Origin: Cololabis saira
Lineage: Eukaryota; Chordata; Actinopteri; Beloniformes; Belonidae
Direction of reading: 5' to 3'
Assembly (NCBI RefSeq): GCF_033807715.1
Contig: NC_084596.1
Span: 37,612,958-37,676,957 of the forward strand
Length of the DNA: 64,000 nt
Part shown: positions 1-10,874 of the stretch, in pieces
Layout of the letters: each line of letters opens with the position of its first letter
Numbering within the stretch: the stretch's first letter is position 1
Notes under the pieces: generated by a model
The model's input: only the letters and a program-made list of their open reading frames with translations
Database searches by the model: none
What the model was told of the DNA's origin: nothing
Position numbers and translations under genes: made by a program

Positions 1-199
1 TTATTTCATCTGTTGATATCCATTAACTCCTCTAGTGTGAAACAGTACAGGACTTCCACAATCATACACACTTTGTAAAATGTGCGAAGGGTGGTTTTGC
101 ATTGTCTTGTTGCCTTGGAAAATAGCTTTTGATTTGAATGATGAGCTAACATAAATATTGTAAAGATAACGAAGATATTTGATTAGGTAAGATTAAAGT

Positions 200-553
200 A
201 ATCCAGAAAAAGCAGTATCTTCACAGTTCAATGGACTGTGCTCTTCTGGACCAAGATCTCCGATGTTGTTTCTGGGATATGCTGGAGCCAGTTTTTCCAG
301 CTTAAGGACACTGTTCCAAGTGCTCCAACTATTATCAGCACCACTCCTGTCTTCACCTTCCAAATCTTCTCCATCTGCTCCTTTAAACCTTTGTACTTAT
401 CCAGTTTCTCGACCACCACTATGTCCGGTTGGTTAGCCATCACCAGTTTATCGGTTTAGATCTGGAAGTCCAGCAGGATCTTTTCCCTTTCATTCTCCAC
501 CACCCGTGGAGGTATCTCCCACCTTGACTTTGGGACTTTGGGACAACCCATAT
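200..553 (-). pseudogene. R2/R4-type LINE remnant, C-terminal endonuclease part
   Basis: Reading - from 443 to 228 gives MMANQPDIVVVEK, then LKEQMEKIWKVKTGVV and WLQHIPETTSEI. These resemble the C-terminal end of fish LINE proteins with a restriction-like endonuclease; the PDIVVV segment would belong to that nuclease. The stretch after it, which should hold the next acidic and Lys residues, looks deleted. It continues the same element at 1243-1763, across the hAT MITE. The 200 boundary is approximate. Confidence 0.6.
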
Positions 554-1242
554 TAGGGCTGCACGATTCTGGACAAAATGAGAATCACGATTTTTTTGCT
601 TAGAATTGAGATCACGATTCTCTCACGATTTTTTTCCAATATAAAATTTATTGCACTTATTACTTTAACTTTGCAACAGCTGAACAAAAATATAATAACA
701 ATAAACATCTCTTGTCTTCTTTACACAAACCTTTGAATAATTTAAACAATAATAACAATTTTGAACAATATTTGTTCCTCCCTGAGTTGAACACCCTTTC
801 AGAAAGGGGACTTGTAACAGATCCTGTAGTTCTGAGGCAACAAATTATTCCTCTGGCTGCTTTTTGCTGTAACAGCTGACATTGAACATAAAAACAATAA
901 ACATCTCTCTTGTCTTTAAATAATTTTAACAATAACAATTTTAACAATATTTCTGTGCAATATGTGTCAGGTGAAGAGAAAGGTAGATGTTTCTCCAAAT
1001 GTAATCCACAATCATTAACAAAATATAACAAACATGACAACATGATAGTTGACCATGACAGGACTACAACAACCTAGAACATAGGCCTAGTCCTTTTTTT
1101 ATGCAGCCATCTTTAAAAAAAAAAAAAAAAAAAAAAAATTTTTTTTTTTTTTTTTTTTTTAAATCGTCGTCATTTGGAAATGAGATCGCGTTCAAGCATG
1201 AATCGAGATCGCGATTTTTTTACGATTAATCGTGCAGCCCTA
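554..1242. mobile_element. hAT-type non-autonomous transposon (MITE)
   Basis: The ends TAGGGCTGCACGATT and AATCGTGCAGCCCTA are inverted repeats. The flanks are an exact 8-bp direct repeat, ACCCATAT, at 546-553 and 1243-1250, the target length of hAT elements. The inside has no transposase frame and carries A and T runs near 1112-1160. It sits inside the R2/R4-type LINE remnant. Confidence 0.9.
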
Positions 1243-3235
1243 ACCCATATTCAGTGTAGATGTTTCTGTACACTATAACTGCCCCCTGGTTGTGTTGTGC
1301 CTTTACCTGCCAGCATCTTGCATCCTGCTATTATGTGCTGCTATTCTGGTGTGATAGACCCTGGCAAATATTGCTCTTGTGTTCAAGGCCTGTTCTTGTG
1401 CAGCCATGATTAATACCTCCGTGCAGTCCTTCAGTCCAGCCTTTCCCAGCCACTGGTAGGATTTCTCGATGTCAGCCACTTCTTCAATCTGCCAGTGGTA
1501 CATGCTGTGCAAGGGCTTCTCTGTCCATGGTGGTTCCTCCTCCACATCTTCTTTTGCACTGGATTTCTGGGGCCTGAGAAATTCACTTAGCAGTTTATCT
1601 TTAGGGGCCGTTGTTGTTTTATCCTGGATGGTGGCTTTGACGATCAATAATCCGCAGCCTCTCACTTTCTGCTTTGTGTAGAGTGTCATGGTGGGGACCT
1701 TGGGATGAAATCCTTCATGCAGCGTGAGGAACTTCCTGGTCTTGATATCTGTGGCTTTCACCTTGTTGCAGGGCGAGTGCTACGGGGCCCGACCGACAGG
1801 ATAGAGAGGACACGGAGTTTAGTGCAGAACCCTTTATTTAATCCACCGGAACCTCACACCCAGGACACACGTGCACAAGCACCACGACCAGCAGCAGCTT
1901 CCCAGTCCTCCTTGCAGCTTCTCTGTCTCTCCCTTATAAGGCTGGCAGGGTGGAGAGGCTGACGGGCCACACCTGTGTCCCGTCAGCCTGAGTGGCAGTA
2001 GCTCCTCCACCCTGCCACACATCTCTTCCTGTGGCCAGGTTACTATGCCAGTGGGTCACCTTATTATTGGCAGTTCCAATGTGTTGATGCCCTAGACTTT
2101 GTTCTTTCCGTTCAGCTGGCTCTTCAGGATCTGCCGGACTCTTTTCAGGTACTTGGCTGTGGCCAACTTCCTTGCAGCCTCCTTGTCGTTGCCATTTTCT
2201 TGTGGAATCCTCAGGTATTTTAACTGTCTTGAACATCCGATATGCTAGCTCACCCTCCTCAGTAGTGATCATCTTGCCCGTCTTGGACACCATTTGAGCG
2301 TGTTTATCCAGCCCGAATGACATGCCGATATCTCTGGTATATCCTCGTGAGGTGGATCTGTGAGTCGATATCGTGCTCACCTTCTGCGTACAGCTTGATG
2401 TCATCCATGTAGAGGAAGTGGCTGGTCATTGCTCCGATTCTGAACCGGTATCCATAGCCACTCTTTGTGATGATCTGGCTGAGAGGGTTCAGGCCTATGC
2501 AGAACGGCAGTGGTGTCAGAGCATCTCCTTGGTGTGTGCCGCACTTGATGGTGACTTGTGCAATTGGCTTTGAGTTGGCCTTAAGGGTAGTCTTCCACAG
2601 TCCCGTCGAGCTCTTTATGAAGGCTGTCACTGTCGTGTTGAGGACGTAGGCATTCCAGTATTCACAAGTTCATTGGTTTGGACCCATTGAGTCATAAGCA
2701 TTCTTGTAGTCGATCAGGCAGTGCACAGATTGGTTTGCTACATCTCCCAGTTTTTGGCAACTCCCCTGTCGGCCAGTAGTTGGTGCTTGGGTACTCTGGT
2801 GTCCCTGCCAATTCTCTTCTGAGCTGACACTCATGTGAGGAGCCATGTGCCTACTTATGGCCGCTGTGATGCCTGACAGAAACTTCTGTGTTGTGCAGAG
2901 GCAGGTAATTGGCCGCTAGTTGGATGAGAGCGCCCCTTTCTGAGGGTCCTTCTGAATGAGGACTGTGCGGCCTTGGGTCACCGTTCTGGGTGGGTCCCAT
3001 CTGTGAGCAGCTGGTACATTTGCACTGTTATGCACTCATGGAGTGCAGTCAGTTTCTTCAGTCAGTAGCTGTGGATCATGTCCGAGTCTGGTGCTGTCCA
3101 ACTCTTCATACCCAAGAAGACTCTTTCTTGCTTGACTGCCGTTTGTGGTGGTAACTGGGTCTTGCTCTTGGAGAATTGTTTTGTTTTTGTTTGCATATAT
3201 ATTAATGGTTAATACCATGTTGGTAAGAACCTAAG

Positions 3236-3236
<1 letters not shown>
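1243..3236 (-). pseudogene. R2/R4-type LINE remnant, reverse transcriptase and downstream region
   Basis: Decayed LINE coding sequence on the - strand. Frames at 2304-2630 show GTHQGDALTPLPFCIGLNPL and FLYMDDIKLYAEGEHDIDS, the QG(D/C)xLSP and Y(M/A)DD motifs of reverse transcriptase. Near 2934-3040 and 3120-3200, parts upstream of the palm are recognisable (EQDPVTTT). At 1303-1761 there is a downstream region with ADIEKSYQWL and LIMAAQEQALNT, known from R2-like fish LINEs. Several frameshifts break it, and a solo LTR sits at 1764-2019. The 5' part resumes at about 10875 beyond the Tc1-like insertion. Confidence 0.72.
1764..2019 (-). mobile_element. Solo LTR
   Basis: A 256-base block that interrupts the LINE remnant. 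Read on -, it begins TGTGGCAGGG and ends CCCTGCAACA, a near-perfect short inverted repeat with TG...CA ends. Inside are a TATA-like CCTTATAAGG and an AATAAA, in the order expected for an LTR promoter and polyadenylation signal. The flanks CACCT (1759-1763) and CATCT (2020-2024) match at 4 of 5 bases, suggesting a 5-bp target duplication as in Gypsy-type or some ERV-type elements. No internal region is present. Confidence 0.72.
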
Positions 3237-3237
<1 letters not shown>

Positions 3238-3280
<43 letters not shown>

Positions 3281-3343
3281 TTTTTGATATAAAATACATA
3301 TGATACATGTTTTAATCTATCACACATATTTTATTGAGATATA

Positions 3344-3405
<62 letters not shown>
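3238..3405. repeat. AT microsatellites next to the Tc1-like insertion
   Basis: Two (AT)n tracts lie at about 3238-3278 and 3340-3405, separated by AT-rich sequence. They directly abut the left inverted repeat of the Tc1-like element, and a shorter CATA/TA tract follows its right end (10847-10873). The element probably landed at a TA inside this tract. Confidence 0.85.
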
Positions 3406-3409
<4 letters not shown>

Positions 3410-3842
3410 AACCGGATTCGGTTGAAGTTGGGAAATTGTGTAAAATGTAAATAAAAACAAAACACAATGATTTGACAATCCTTCTCAACCAATATTAAAT
3501 TCAATACACTACAAAGACAACATATTTAATGCTCAAACTCATAAACTTTATTTTATTTTTGAAATAATAATTAACTTAGAATTTCATGGCTGCAACACGT
3601 GCAGTAGAAGTTGGGAAAGGGCATGTTTACCACTTCGTTACATCACCTTTCTTTTTTTTTTTAATAAATCTCTTTTATTGTTTTTTCACGTTTTAAATAC
3701 AAACATAACAGTGAAACAAATACATCACACCTTTACATGCACATGTACACGTTCGGCAGTAATGTGATTAGCTCTTGCATCCTAGAGATACATATGATGT
3801 AGTATAGAAACATACTGTACACATACACATATACACGTACAT

Positions 3843-3844
<2 letters not shown>

Positions 3845-3913
<69 letters not shown>

Positions 3914-3964
3914 GGTTCTGTGCAACAAAACAAAACAAAAAAAAAAAAAAAAAAAAAAAAAAAA
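3845..3964. repeat. CA microsatellite and A-run in the L1-like 3' UTR
   Basis: (CA)n runs at about 3845-3910, followed by an A-rich run at about 3938-3964. On the LINE strand this is poly-T then (GT)n. Short frames rich in Val/Cys across it are artefacts of the repeat. Confidence 0.93.
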
Positions 3965-4034
3965 GAAAAAAACGGGTGGGGTCAAATCCTTTCCTTCCAT
4001 TTGGGGTTAAAATGTTTCTGGTTTTGCCATCGGG

Positions 4035-7000
4035 CTATGTTTTATTGTTAAAGTGATCAATGAATGGCTGCCAAACCTCGTAGAACTTTCTCTCTTGATT
4101 CTTCAATACAAATCTGATTTTCTCCAGCTCTAAATGTCTCATGACATCAGTCATAAGATTTGAATAGGTTGGTGCTGCCTTTTGCTTCCAGTTCAGTAAA
4201 ATCAATCTTCGCGCAAGTATACTGACAAACAAAACGATGCGATCTTCAACGTTACTTCTTGTCATATTCTGGTCAATGATTCCCAAAACCGCCACCAACG
4301 GGTCTGCATCGATAGGCCTCCCTAAAATACAGGATAGTGTTTTAAAAATAGAATCCCAATAATTTGATAGTTTGGGACAGCTCCAGAACATATGCCCTAG
4401 TGTTGCTGGTCCAAGCCCACACCTGTCACATGAAGGATCCACTGAGGGGAAGATTTTATGAAGTTTTTGTTTTGACCAATGTCAAAAGCGATGTATTATT
4501 TTAAATTGCAGGAGGCCATGTCTTGCACATATTGAAGAGCTATGAGTTCGTTCTAAGGCTTTCTGCCATTGTCCTTCTGTGATCTCGCTGCCTAGGTCCT
4601 CCTGCCAGGCTGTCCTTAAATGGTCTAGTGTAGTTTCATCAGTCAAGCTAGATAAATTCTCATAAGACTTGGATATCCCTCCCTTTTTAAAGGGGTCTTG
4701 CGTAAGTATCAGTTCCATTGAGGATTGGGTGGGAGCGCGTGGATATGCTGGGTTATTCTGGATAACAAAACTTCTCATCTGCAAGTATTTATGAAACTGT
4801 GATCTCGAAATATTGTATTTTTCCTGTATCTGTCCAAATGATGGAAACGTCTGCTCTATGAACATGTCCAAGAAATTGTGAATACCTTTGTCATACCATT
4901 CTCTAAACACCGTGTTGTTAAATGAAGGCGCGAATGAGTGATTTTTGGTAAGAGGACATCGAAGGGAGCAAGACTGCCAACCGTAGAATTTCCGAATCTG
5001 GGACCAAATCTTCAGGGAGTGGGAAACAACCGGGTTAGATAATGATTTAGGGTGCACCGTTTGCAGAGCTGACAGCAGCATGGCTGGAAGAGAAGACGGG
5101 TGACAACAAGCATTTTCTATGTTTAACCATATCGGGGGTCTATTTTGTAGCCAGTACGTCATCATGTTGATATTACACGCCCAATAGAATAATTTAAAAT
5201 TTGGCAACCCCATGCCCCCTACTGATTTTGGTCTCTGTAAAAAGGTCATTTTTAATCGAGGCTTCTTCTTGTCCCATATAAATTCTGTTATCATTTTATC
5301 TATTGTGTGAAAGAAACCTTTTTTAATACAAATGGGAATACACTGGAATAGAAAAAGAAACTTTGGGAGGACAGTCATTTTGATTATGTTTATTCGGCCT
5401 GCTAGTGTTATGGGAATGTGAGACCATCTCTGCAGGTCTTCTGTTGTATTGACCAGTAGTTTTTGAAAATTCTCCCTGTGGAGATCTGCAAAGGTTTTAG
5501 TAACATTGACACCTAAATACTTAAACTGAGTTGAAATCTTAAAGGGTAATTTGTCAAAAAGACATTGGTTGTTTGCATTTATTGGGAATAAGATGCTCTT
5601 GCTCATATTTATTTTGTATCCTGATATCTGGCCAAATTTATTCAAAATTGAAACTATTGTGGGGACTGATTTAGCGGGGTCAGAGATGTATATTAATAAA
5701 TCGTCCGCGAATAACGAGACTCTATGTTCCTCGCCTCCTCTATGTATCCCTTCATATTCCTTTGCTGAGCGCAGAGCAATCGCGAGAGGTTCTATTGCCA
5801 GCGCAAAAAGCAGTGGCGATAACGGGCATCCCTGTCTTGTGGAACGTGTTAAGCCAAAGTATTTAGATCTAATTTTATTCGTCTGAACTGCAGCCATTGG
5901 AGATTTATAAAGGAGTTTGACCCATGAAATATAATTTGAGCCATAACCAAACTTCGACAGGGCCGAGAAGAGATAATCCCACTGGACCCTGTCAAAAGCT
6001 TTCTCCGCATCCACTGATAGCAAGATTTCGGAGGATGGGCCAGAGTTGGATGTGTATATAATATTGAATAGCCTACGTATGTTGTGGGTCATCTGTCTAT
6101 TTTTAATAAAACCTGTTTGGTCTTCATGAACTATCGTTGGAAGTGTATTTTCTAGTCTAATTGCCAGTATCTTTGCCAGAATTTTGGTGTCGACATTCAA
6201 TAAACTGACAGGTCTGTAAGATGCCGCTTCTAATGGGTCTTTACCCTTTTTGTGTATTAGTGATATTGTTGCTTGATAGAATGTTGTGGGAAGAAAGCCT
6301 CCTTCAAATGATTCACTGAAAACTTTCAGAAGGAGGGGTGCGACCTCATTAACGAATGCCTTATAGAATTCGGGTGTGTAACCATCTGGGCCCGGTGCTT
6401 TCGAGCCCTGTAAGCTTCGTATTGCTAAGGTAACCTCCTGTAAAGTTATAGGCTCCTCCAGTAAATGTCTATCCTTCTCACAAATAGAGGGAACCTTCAA
6501 GTCATCAAGAAACTCCTGTATAGTCACACAGTCTGATGTTGTTTCTGTTGTATATAGCTTAGTATAAAATTGCTCAAATTCTTGATTTATTTCCAATTGG
6601 TCCTTTGTCAAATTCCCAGAGCGGGTGCGAATTTCAGTTATGTGTCTAGATGCCTCAGATACTCTTATCTGGAGTGCTAGTTGTCTTCCTATCTTATCCC
6701 CGTGTTCATAGTAGTTATGTTTGGAACGTTGTATTAATTTAGTAGTTTCAGATGTGGAGAGAAGATTGAATTCAGTTTGCAGACTTGTCCTCTTTGTAAG
6801 CAGGTCAGGAGTAGGAGACTCTGCATAGTGTCTATCCACTTCAATAAGCTGTCCTTCTATATCTTTTCTTAGTTTTTTCTTTGTTTTGGCCAACTGAACA
6901 GAGTAGGAGATAATTTGACCCCGAACATATGCTTTTAGGGCTTCCCACACTATGCCTTTCGATACGTCTGGGGTGTCGTTTGTCTGCATATAAAAAGATA

Positions 7001-7814
7001 TTTGGGATCTAATAAAGTCCACATGGGCTTCATTGGTTAATAACCCATTATCCATACGCCATATTTTAGGAGAATGTTTACAGGGAAAATTTAAATGTAG
7101 CTTTAGTGGGGCATGGTCGGATAAAACAATGGCCTCATAATCTATATATTTCACTGCTGTAAGTAGTCTTGAGTCTAAAAAGAAATAGTCGATCCTCGAG
7201 AAGGACTTATGCGGCTGTGAGAAAAAGGAATATTTTCGTTGGTTCTGGTTAGCATGTCTCCACACATCTATTGCATTAACTGACTTCAAGTAGTTTTGTA
7301 GCCGGTTAGCCGATTTAGATAGAGACTGCTTTTTATTCGATGATCTGTCAAGAACCGGATCCATCACAAAATTAAAATCGCCACCTAAAACTAGGTTGTG
7401 GGTGTGAATATTGGGTAAGGAAGCTAGTACTGACCCGATAAACCTTTCATCATCAAAGTTAGGTGCATAAATATTAGCTAGAATTATGGGAGTGTTATAT
7501 ATCTCACCAGTTACTATTATATATCTGCCATTAGAATCGGAGATTATGTCGGACGTAATAAAGGGAATATTTTTTCTAATTATGATCGCAGCTCCACGTG
7601 ACTTAGAATTAAATCTAGAATGGAATACATGTCCCACCCAATTCTTATTGAGTTGTTTATGTGCGTTGTTTTTGAGATGTGTTTCTTGTAAGAAGGCTAT
7701 GTCTGCTCCCAAACTCTGCAGATGTGATGGCCGTTTAGATGGTCCTGAATCCGCATGGAGGAAAGAAAAAAACAAAGTTGAAAAGGAATAGACAAACAAA
7801 CCCACACAAAACAT
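4035..7814 (-). pseudogene. L1-like ORF2 (endonuclease and reverse transcriptase) with one in-frame stop
   Basis: A 1259-codon frame broken by a single TGA at 4482-4484; sequence on both sides stays in the same frame. The N-terminal part is an APE-type endonuclease (LGADIAFLQETHL, VLGGDFNFV, SRIDYFF, LSDHAPL). The middle is reverse transcriptase: GPDGYTPEFYK, SYRPVSLLN, DQTGFIKNRQ, VDAEKAFDRVQW, QGCPLSPLLFALA, and FADD at about 5700-5711. The C-terminal end after the stop has a C-x2-C-x8-H-x4-C knuckle (CDRCGLGPATLGHMFWSC). The first residues do not show the conserved Asn-containing start of the endonuclease; the segment FSFLHADSGPSKR looks garbled by a small indel, so the start is uncertain. 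Likely inactive as it stands. Confidence 0.9.
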
Positions 7815-8385
7815 GTACGTGTCCTAAATCCTAAGGAACATTCAAATTCTGAACTTAAAAACTTCACATCTACCCGTCCCCCCCCCCAACCCTTCCCGAA
7901 CAAGTGGTGGGGGAAAAAAGAGCTTATCAAAAACCAAAGGCACCGTGCCTTGTAGCCCACCTCCAGGAGGGAGCTAAAACATTTAAAAACAAGAAAAACA
8001 AATAAGCAACAACCAAACATAGACTTTGTCTCCAAGCTCCTTTTTAAATATATATATATATTCTTTTATTTTTTTTTTGTTTTATTTTTAAACCTCCAAA
8101 CTCAGGTTTTTCACTGTATTTATAACAACCAAGGTTCAGAAAATTAAGTAGCTAATGTTTTCCTCTCTCAGCAACAACTGTCAAATTAGATCAAAAATCT
8201 ATTATGGGTTTATATAGAGCGGGCACCAGGGGGCGCAGTCTTAACGTGAGAGATACATACTAGCAAAAAATAAAATAAAAAACTACTCAACCCATTAAAT
8301 TAAGTGTTTCAATTCGAATGTAAGTCATCTACAGCTTTAGCAAAAAGGACATCAGATTCAGTTTATCACTACTTGCTCTTAGATG

Positions 8386-9345
8386 TCAGTCCTTTTTGGC
8401 CATCTTCTGGTTGTAGAACTCCTCTGCAGCCGCGGGGGAATTAAAGGAGTGTCTGATTCCGTCCACACTGACAGCCAGCCTGGCCGGGTAGAATAAGCTG
8501 TACGTGATATTGGCCTCACGGAGTTTTCTCTTAACTTGATTGAAGGCAGCGCGTTGTTTTGCGACTTCCGGGCTCATGTCCGGGAAGATGTGTATCTGCT
8601 CTCCTCTGAATGACAGCCGTCCTTTAGCCTTGCCCAGGTCCAGTATCTTCTGTCTATCTGTGTAATAGTGAAGGCGGACGAGGATGGGGCGGGGTCTTTC
8701 TCCGCTGGTCGGTCGCGGGGCGAGCGTGCGGTGCGCCCGGTCGATTACCAATGGGGACCTGAATTTGTCGGCTCCGAGCACCGCGGGGAATAAATCCGTG
8801 AGGAATCTGATCATGTCGCTCCCTTCAGCTCCCTCTGCAACACCAACCACCCGCACATTTTGTCTCCTGCTCCGGTTTTCAAGATCCTGACACTTTTCCT
8901 GCATTTTCTTATAATCCTTCATGATTAGCTGTTGTGCCTCCTCCAGCGCGGTTACTCTATTCATGGTGTCGTTCAGCGTGGTTTCAATCTCCTTTTGTGT
9001 GTTAGCCGTCTCAGCCTGCGAGGAGCGGAGCTGTGTCAGCTCACCGGTCAGTTCTTCTTGTAAAGCTCGGATGTCGGCGGTTGTCTGCGCGCGGAGAGAC
9101 TCGATGTCCTTTTTAACTCCCTGAGACGATGCCATGATTTCAGCCTTTATCTGTGTCAGCACCGCTTCTCTGGAAGTTTGAAGTTCCTCTCGGAGCATCT
9201 TCAGGGAGAGCGCGGCCTCGGGGGCAGGTGTCATGCCTTGTGGGGTCGCTGCTGCTCTGTCGGCCATGCTGAGGCTGCCTCGTGTGAACGGAGTTATATT
9301 TTGCTGTAATTGTGTCCCTTGTTGTTTCCCTTTTCGTGCGGACAT
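8386..9345 (-). CDS. L1-like ORF1 protein (RNA-binding chaperone)
   Basis: A 319-residue intact frame that begins MSARKGKQQGTQ and ends KMAKKD. ORF1 proteins of L1-type elements bind the element RNA as trimers and help target-primed reverse transcription. Residues about 50-160 are a heptad-like, Glu/Gln/Leu-rich coiled coil (ALEEAQQLI, LENRSRRQNVRVVG at its end). The part after that has the RRM-like and C-terminal domain signature: PRPILVRLHYYTDRQKIL and RAHRTL, then FFP-like IHIFPDMSPEVAKQR. Length and order fit fish L1/Tx1-type ORF1. The frame is open from start to stop. Confidence 0.9.
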   Translation of the reverse strand: MSARKGKQQGTQLQQNITPFTRGSLSMADRAAATPQGMTPAPEAALSLKMLREELQTSREAVLTQIKAEIMASSQGVKKDIESLRAQTTADIRALQEELTGELTQLRSSQAETANTQKEIETTLNDTMNRVTALEEAQQLIMKDYKKMQEKCQDLENRSRRQNVRVVGVAEGAEGSDMIRFLTDLFPAVLGADKFRSPLVIDRAHRTLAPRPTSGERPRPILVRLHYYTDRQKILDLGKAKGRLSFRGEQIHIFPDMSPEVAKQRAAFNQVKRKLREANITYSLFYPARLAVSVDGIRHSFNSPAAAEEFYNQKMAKKD

Positions 9346-9491
9346 ATCACAATTATGTTACCAAGAGGTTAAAGACTGAGGTTCTGTTCCGTTTTCTCGG
9401 TTTTGGAGGTTTTAAAAGTACTTAAATAATATGTGCTAGTTGGAGCTCTCTACCTCTGCTGCTTACTCCATCGAGCGGAGACCGGAAGCCC

Positions 9492-10542
9492 TCACCTTTC
9501 TTTTTAATAACACTCAAATGTTTTGGAAGAGAGGAGACTAATTGTCTTAGCTTCTCATGTAGAATTCTTTCCCATTCTTGCTTGATGAACCGCTTCAGTT
9601 GTCCAACAGTCCGGGGTCTTCTCTGTCGTATTTTATTCTTCATAATGCGCCACACATTTTCAATGTGAGACAGGTCTGGACTGCAAGCGGGCCAGGGGAG
9701 AACCTGGACTCTTTTACTTCCAAGCCACGCTGTTGTAACACGTGCAGGATGTGGCTTGGCATTGTCTTGCTGAAATAAGCAGCGGCGTACATGAAAAAGA
9801 CGTCGCTTGGATGGCAGCATATGTTGCTCCAAAATCTGTATGTACTTTTCAGCATTTATGTTCCTTCACAGAAATGTAAGTCACCCATGCCATGGGAACT
9901 AATGCACCCCCATACCTTCACAGATGCTTTTGAACTTTGCGTTGATAACAGTCCGGATGGTTCTGCTTCCTCTTTGGTCCGGAGGACACGACGTCCAGTG
10001 TTTCCAAAAACTATTTGAAAAGTGGACTCATCAGACCACAAAACACTTTTCCATTGTGCATCAGTCCATTTTACATGAGCTCTGACCCAGATAACCCGGC
10101 GGCGTTTCTGGATGTTGTTCATAACCGGCTTTTGCTTTGCATGGTAGAGTTTTAACCCACACTTACTGATGTAGTGATGAACTGCATTTACTGACAGTGG
10201 TTTTCTGAAGTTTTCCTGAGCCCATTTGGTGATATCCTTTACATACTCATGTCGGTTTTTAAGGCAGTGCCGTCTGAGGGATCGAAGGTCACGGTCATTC
10301 AGTCTTGGTTTCCGGCCGTGGCGCTTACGTGCAGTGATTTCACCAGATTCTCTGAACCTTTTGATGATATTATGGACTGTAGATGTTGAAATCCCTAAAT
10401 TCCTTGCAATTTTGCTTTGAGAAATCTTGTTCTTAAACTGTTCAACTATTTTCTCACACAGTTGTGGACAAAGTGGTGACCCTCGCCCCATCCGTGCTTG
10501 TGAATGACTGAGCATGTTTGGGGAGGCTCCTTTTATACCCAA
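9492..10542 (-). pseudogene. Tc1-like transposase (frameshifted, cut by LINE insertion)
   Basis: DD34E-type transposase that would cut and paste its own element. From 10542: a paired-like helix-turn-helix region (SQSKIARNLGISTSTVHNII), a basic hinge KRHGRKPRL, then the catalytic parts LWSDEST and VWGCISSHGMGDLHF. A one-base deletion near 9855-9862 shifts the frame; the continuation shows FQQDNAKPHPA and ACSPDLSHIENVW, with 34 residues between the second Asp and the Glu. The frame then runs into the LINE at 9491; the genuine tail (KGDVTKW and stop) lies at 3627-3656. Two independent breaks make it inactive. An in-frame upstream Met precedes MGRGSPL, the more usual start for this family. Confidence 0.92.
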
Positions 10543-10874
10543 TCATGGTACCCACCTGTTCCCAATTAGCCTGATCACATGTGGGATGTTCCAAATAGGT
10601 GTTTGATGAACTTTTCTCAGCTTTCTCAGTATTTTTTGCCACCTTTCCCAACTTCTACTGGACGTGTTGCAGCCATGAAATTCTAAGTTAATTATTATTT
10701 GGCAAAAAACAATTAAGTTTATTAGTTTGAACATTAAATATGTTGTGTTTGTAGTGTATTCAATTGAATATGGGTTGAGAAAGATTTTCAAATCGTTGTA
10801 TTTTGTTTTTATTTACATTTTACGCAATTTCCCAATCCGGTTTGTACATACATACATACACACATATATATACT

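Larger units (their letters stand above)
3657..9491 (-). mobile_element. Near-full-length L1-like LINE
   Basis: A 5.8-kb non-LTR retrotransposon on the - strand: 5' UTR (9491-9346), ORF1 (9345-8386), spacer, ORF2 (7814-4035), 3' UTR, then AATAAA and a poly(A) end (poly-T on +) near 3657-3675. The 14 bases TCACCTTTCTTTTT occur at both ends (3643-3656 and 9492-9505), giving a target-site duplication within the Tc1-like transposase. The 5' end looks complete. The 3' UTR carries a (GT)n tract and an A/T run. Mostly open frames point to a young insertion. Confidence 0.92.
3405..10846 (-). mobile_element. Tc1-like transposon, split by an L1-like LINE
   Basis: Long inverted terminal repeats: 3405-3620 (starting ACAAACCGGATT) mirror 10630-10846 (ending AATCCGGTTTGT), both with segments around GTTGGGAAA and TTTCATGGCTGCAACACGT or its complement. 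TA flanks fit the Tc1 target. The transposase reads on - from 10542 to about 9492, and the last codons with a TAA stop are at 3627-3656, on the far side of the LINE. Removing 3657-9491 would restore a normal-size element of about 1.6 kb. Confidence 0.88.

Noticed and set aside
660..1043. 127-residue open frame on the - strand
   Set aside because: It is inside the hAT MITE, is low in complexity and resembles no transposase.
3733..4000. Open frames rich in Val-Cys or Phe runs
   Set aside because: They come from the CA microsatellite and the A-run in the LINE 3' UTR; no protein is supported.
5551..5886. 111-residue open frame on the + strand
   Set aside because: It lies opposite the LINE ORF2 reverse transcriptase region and shows no family of its own.
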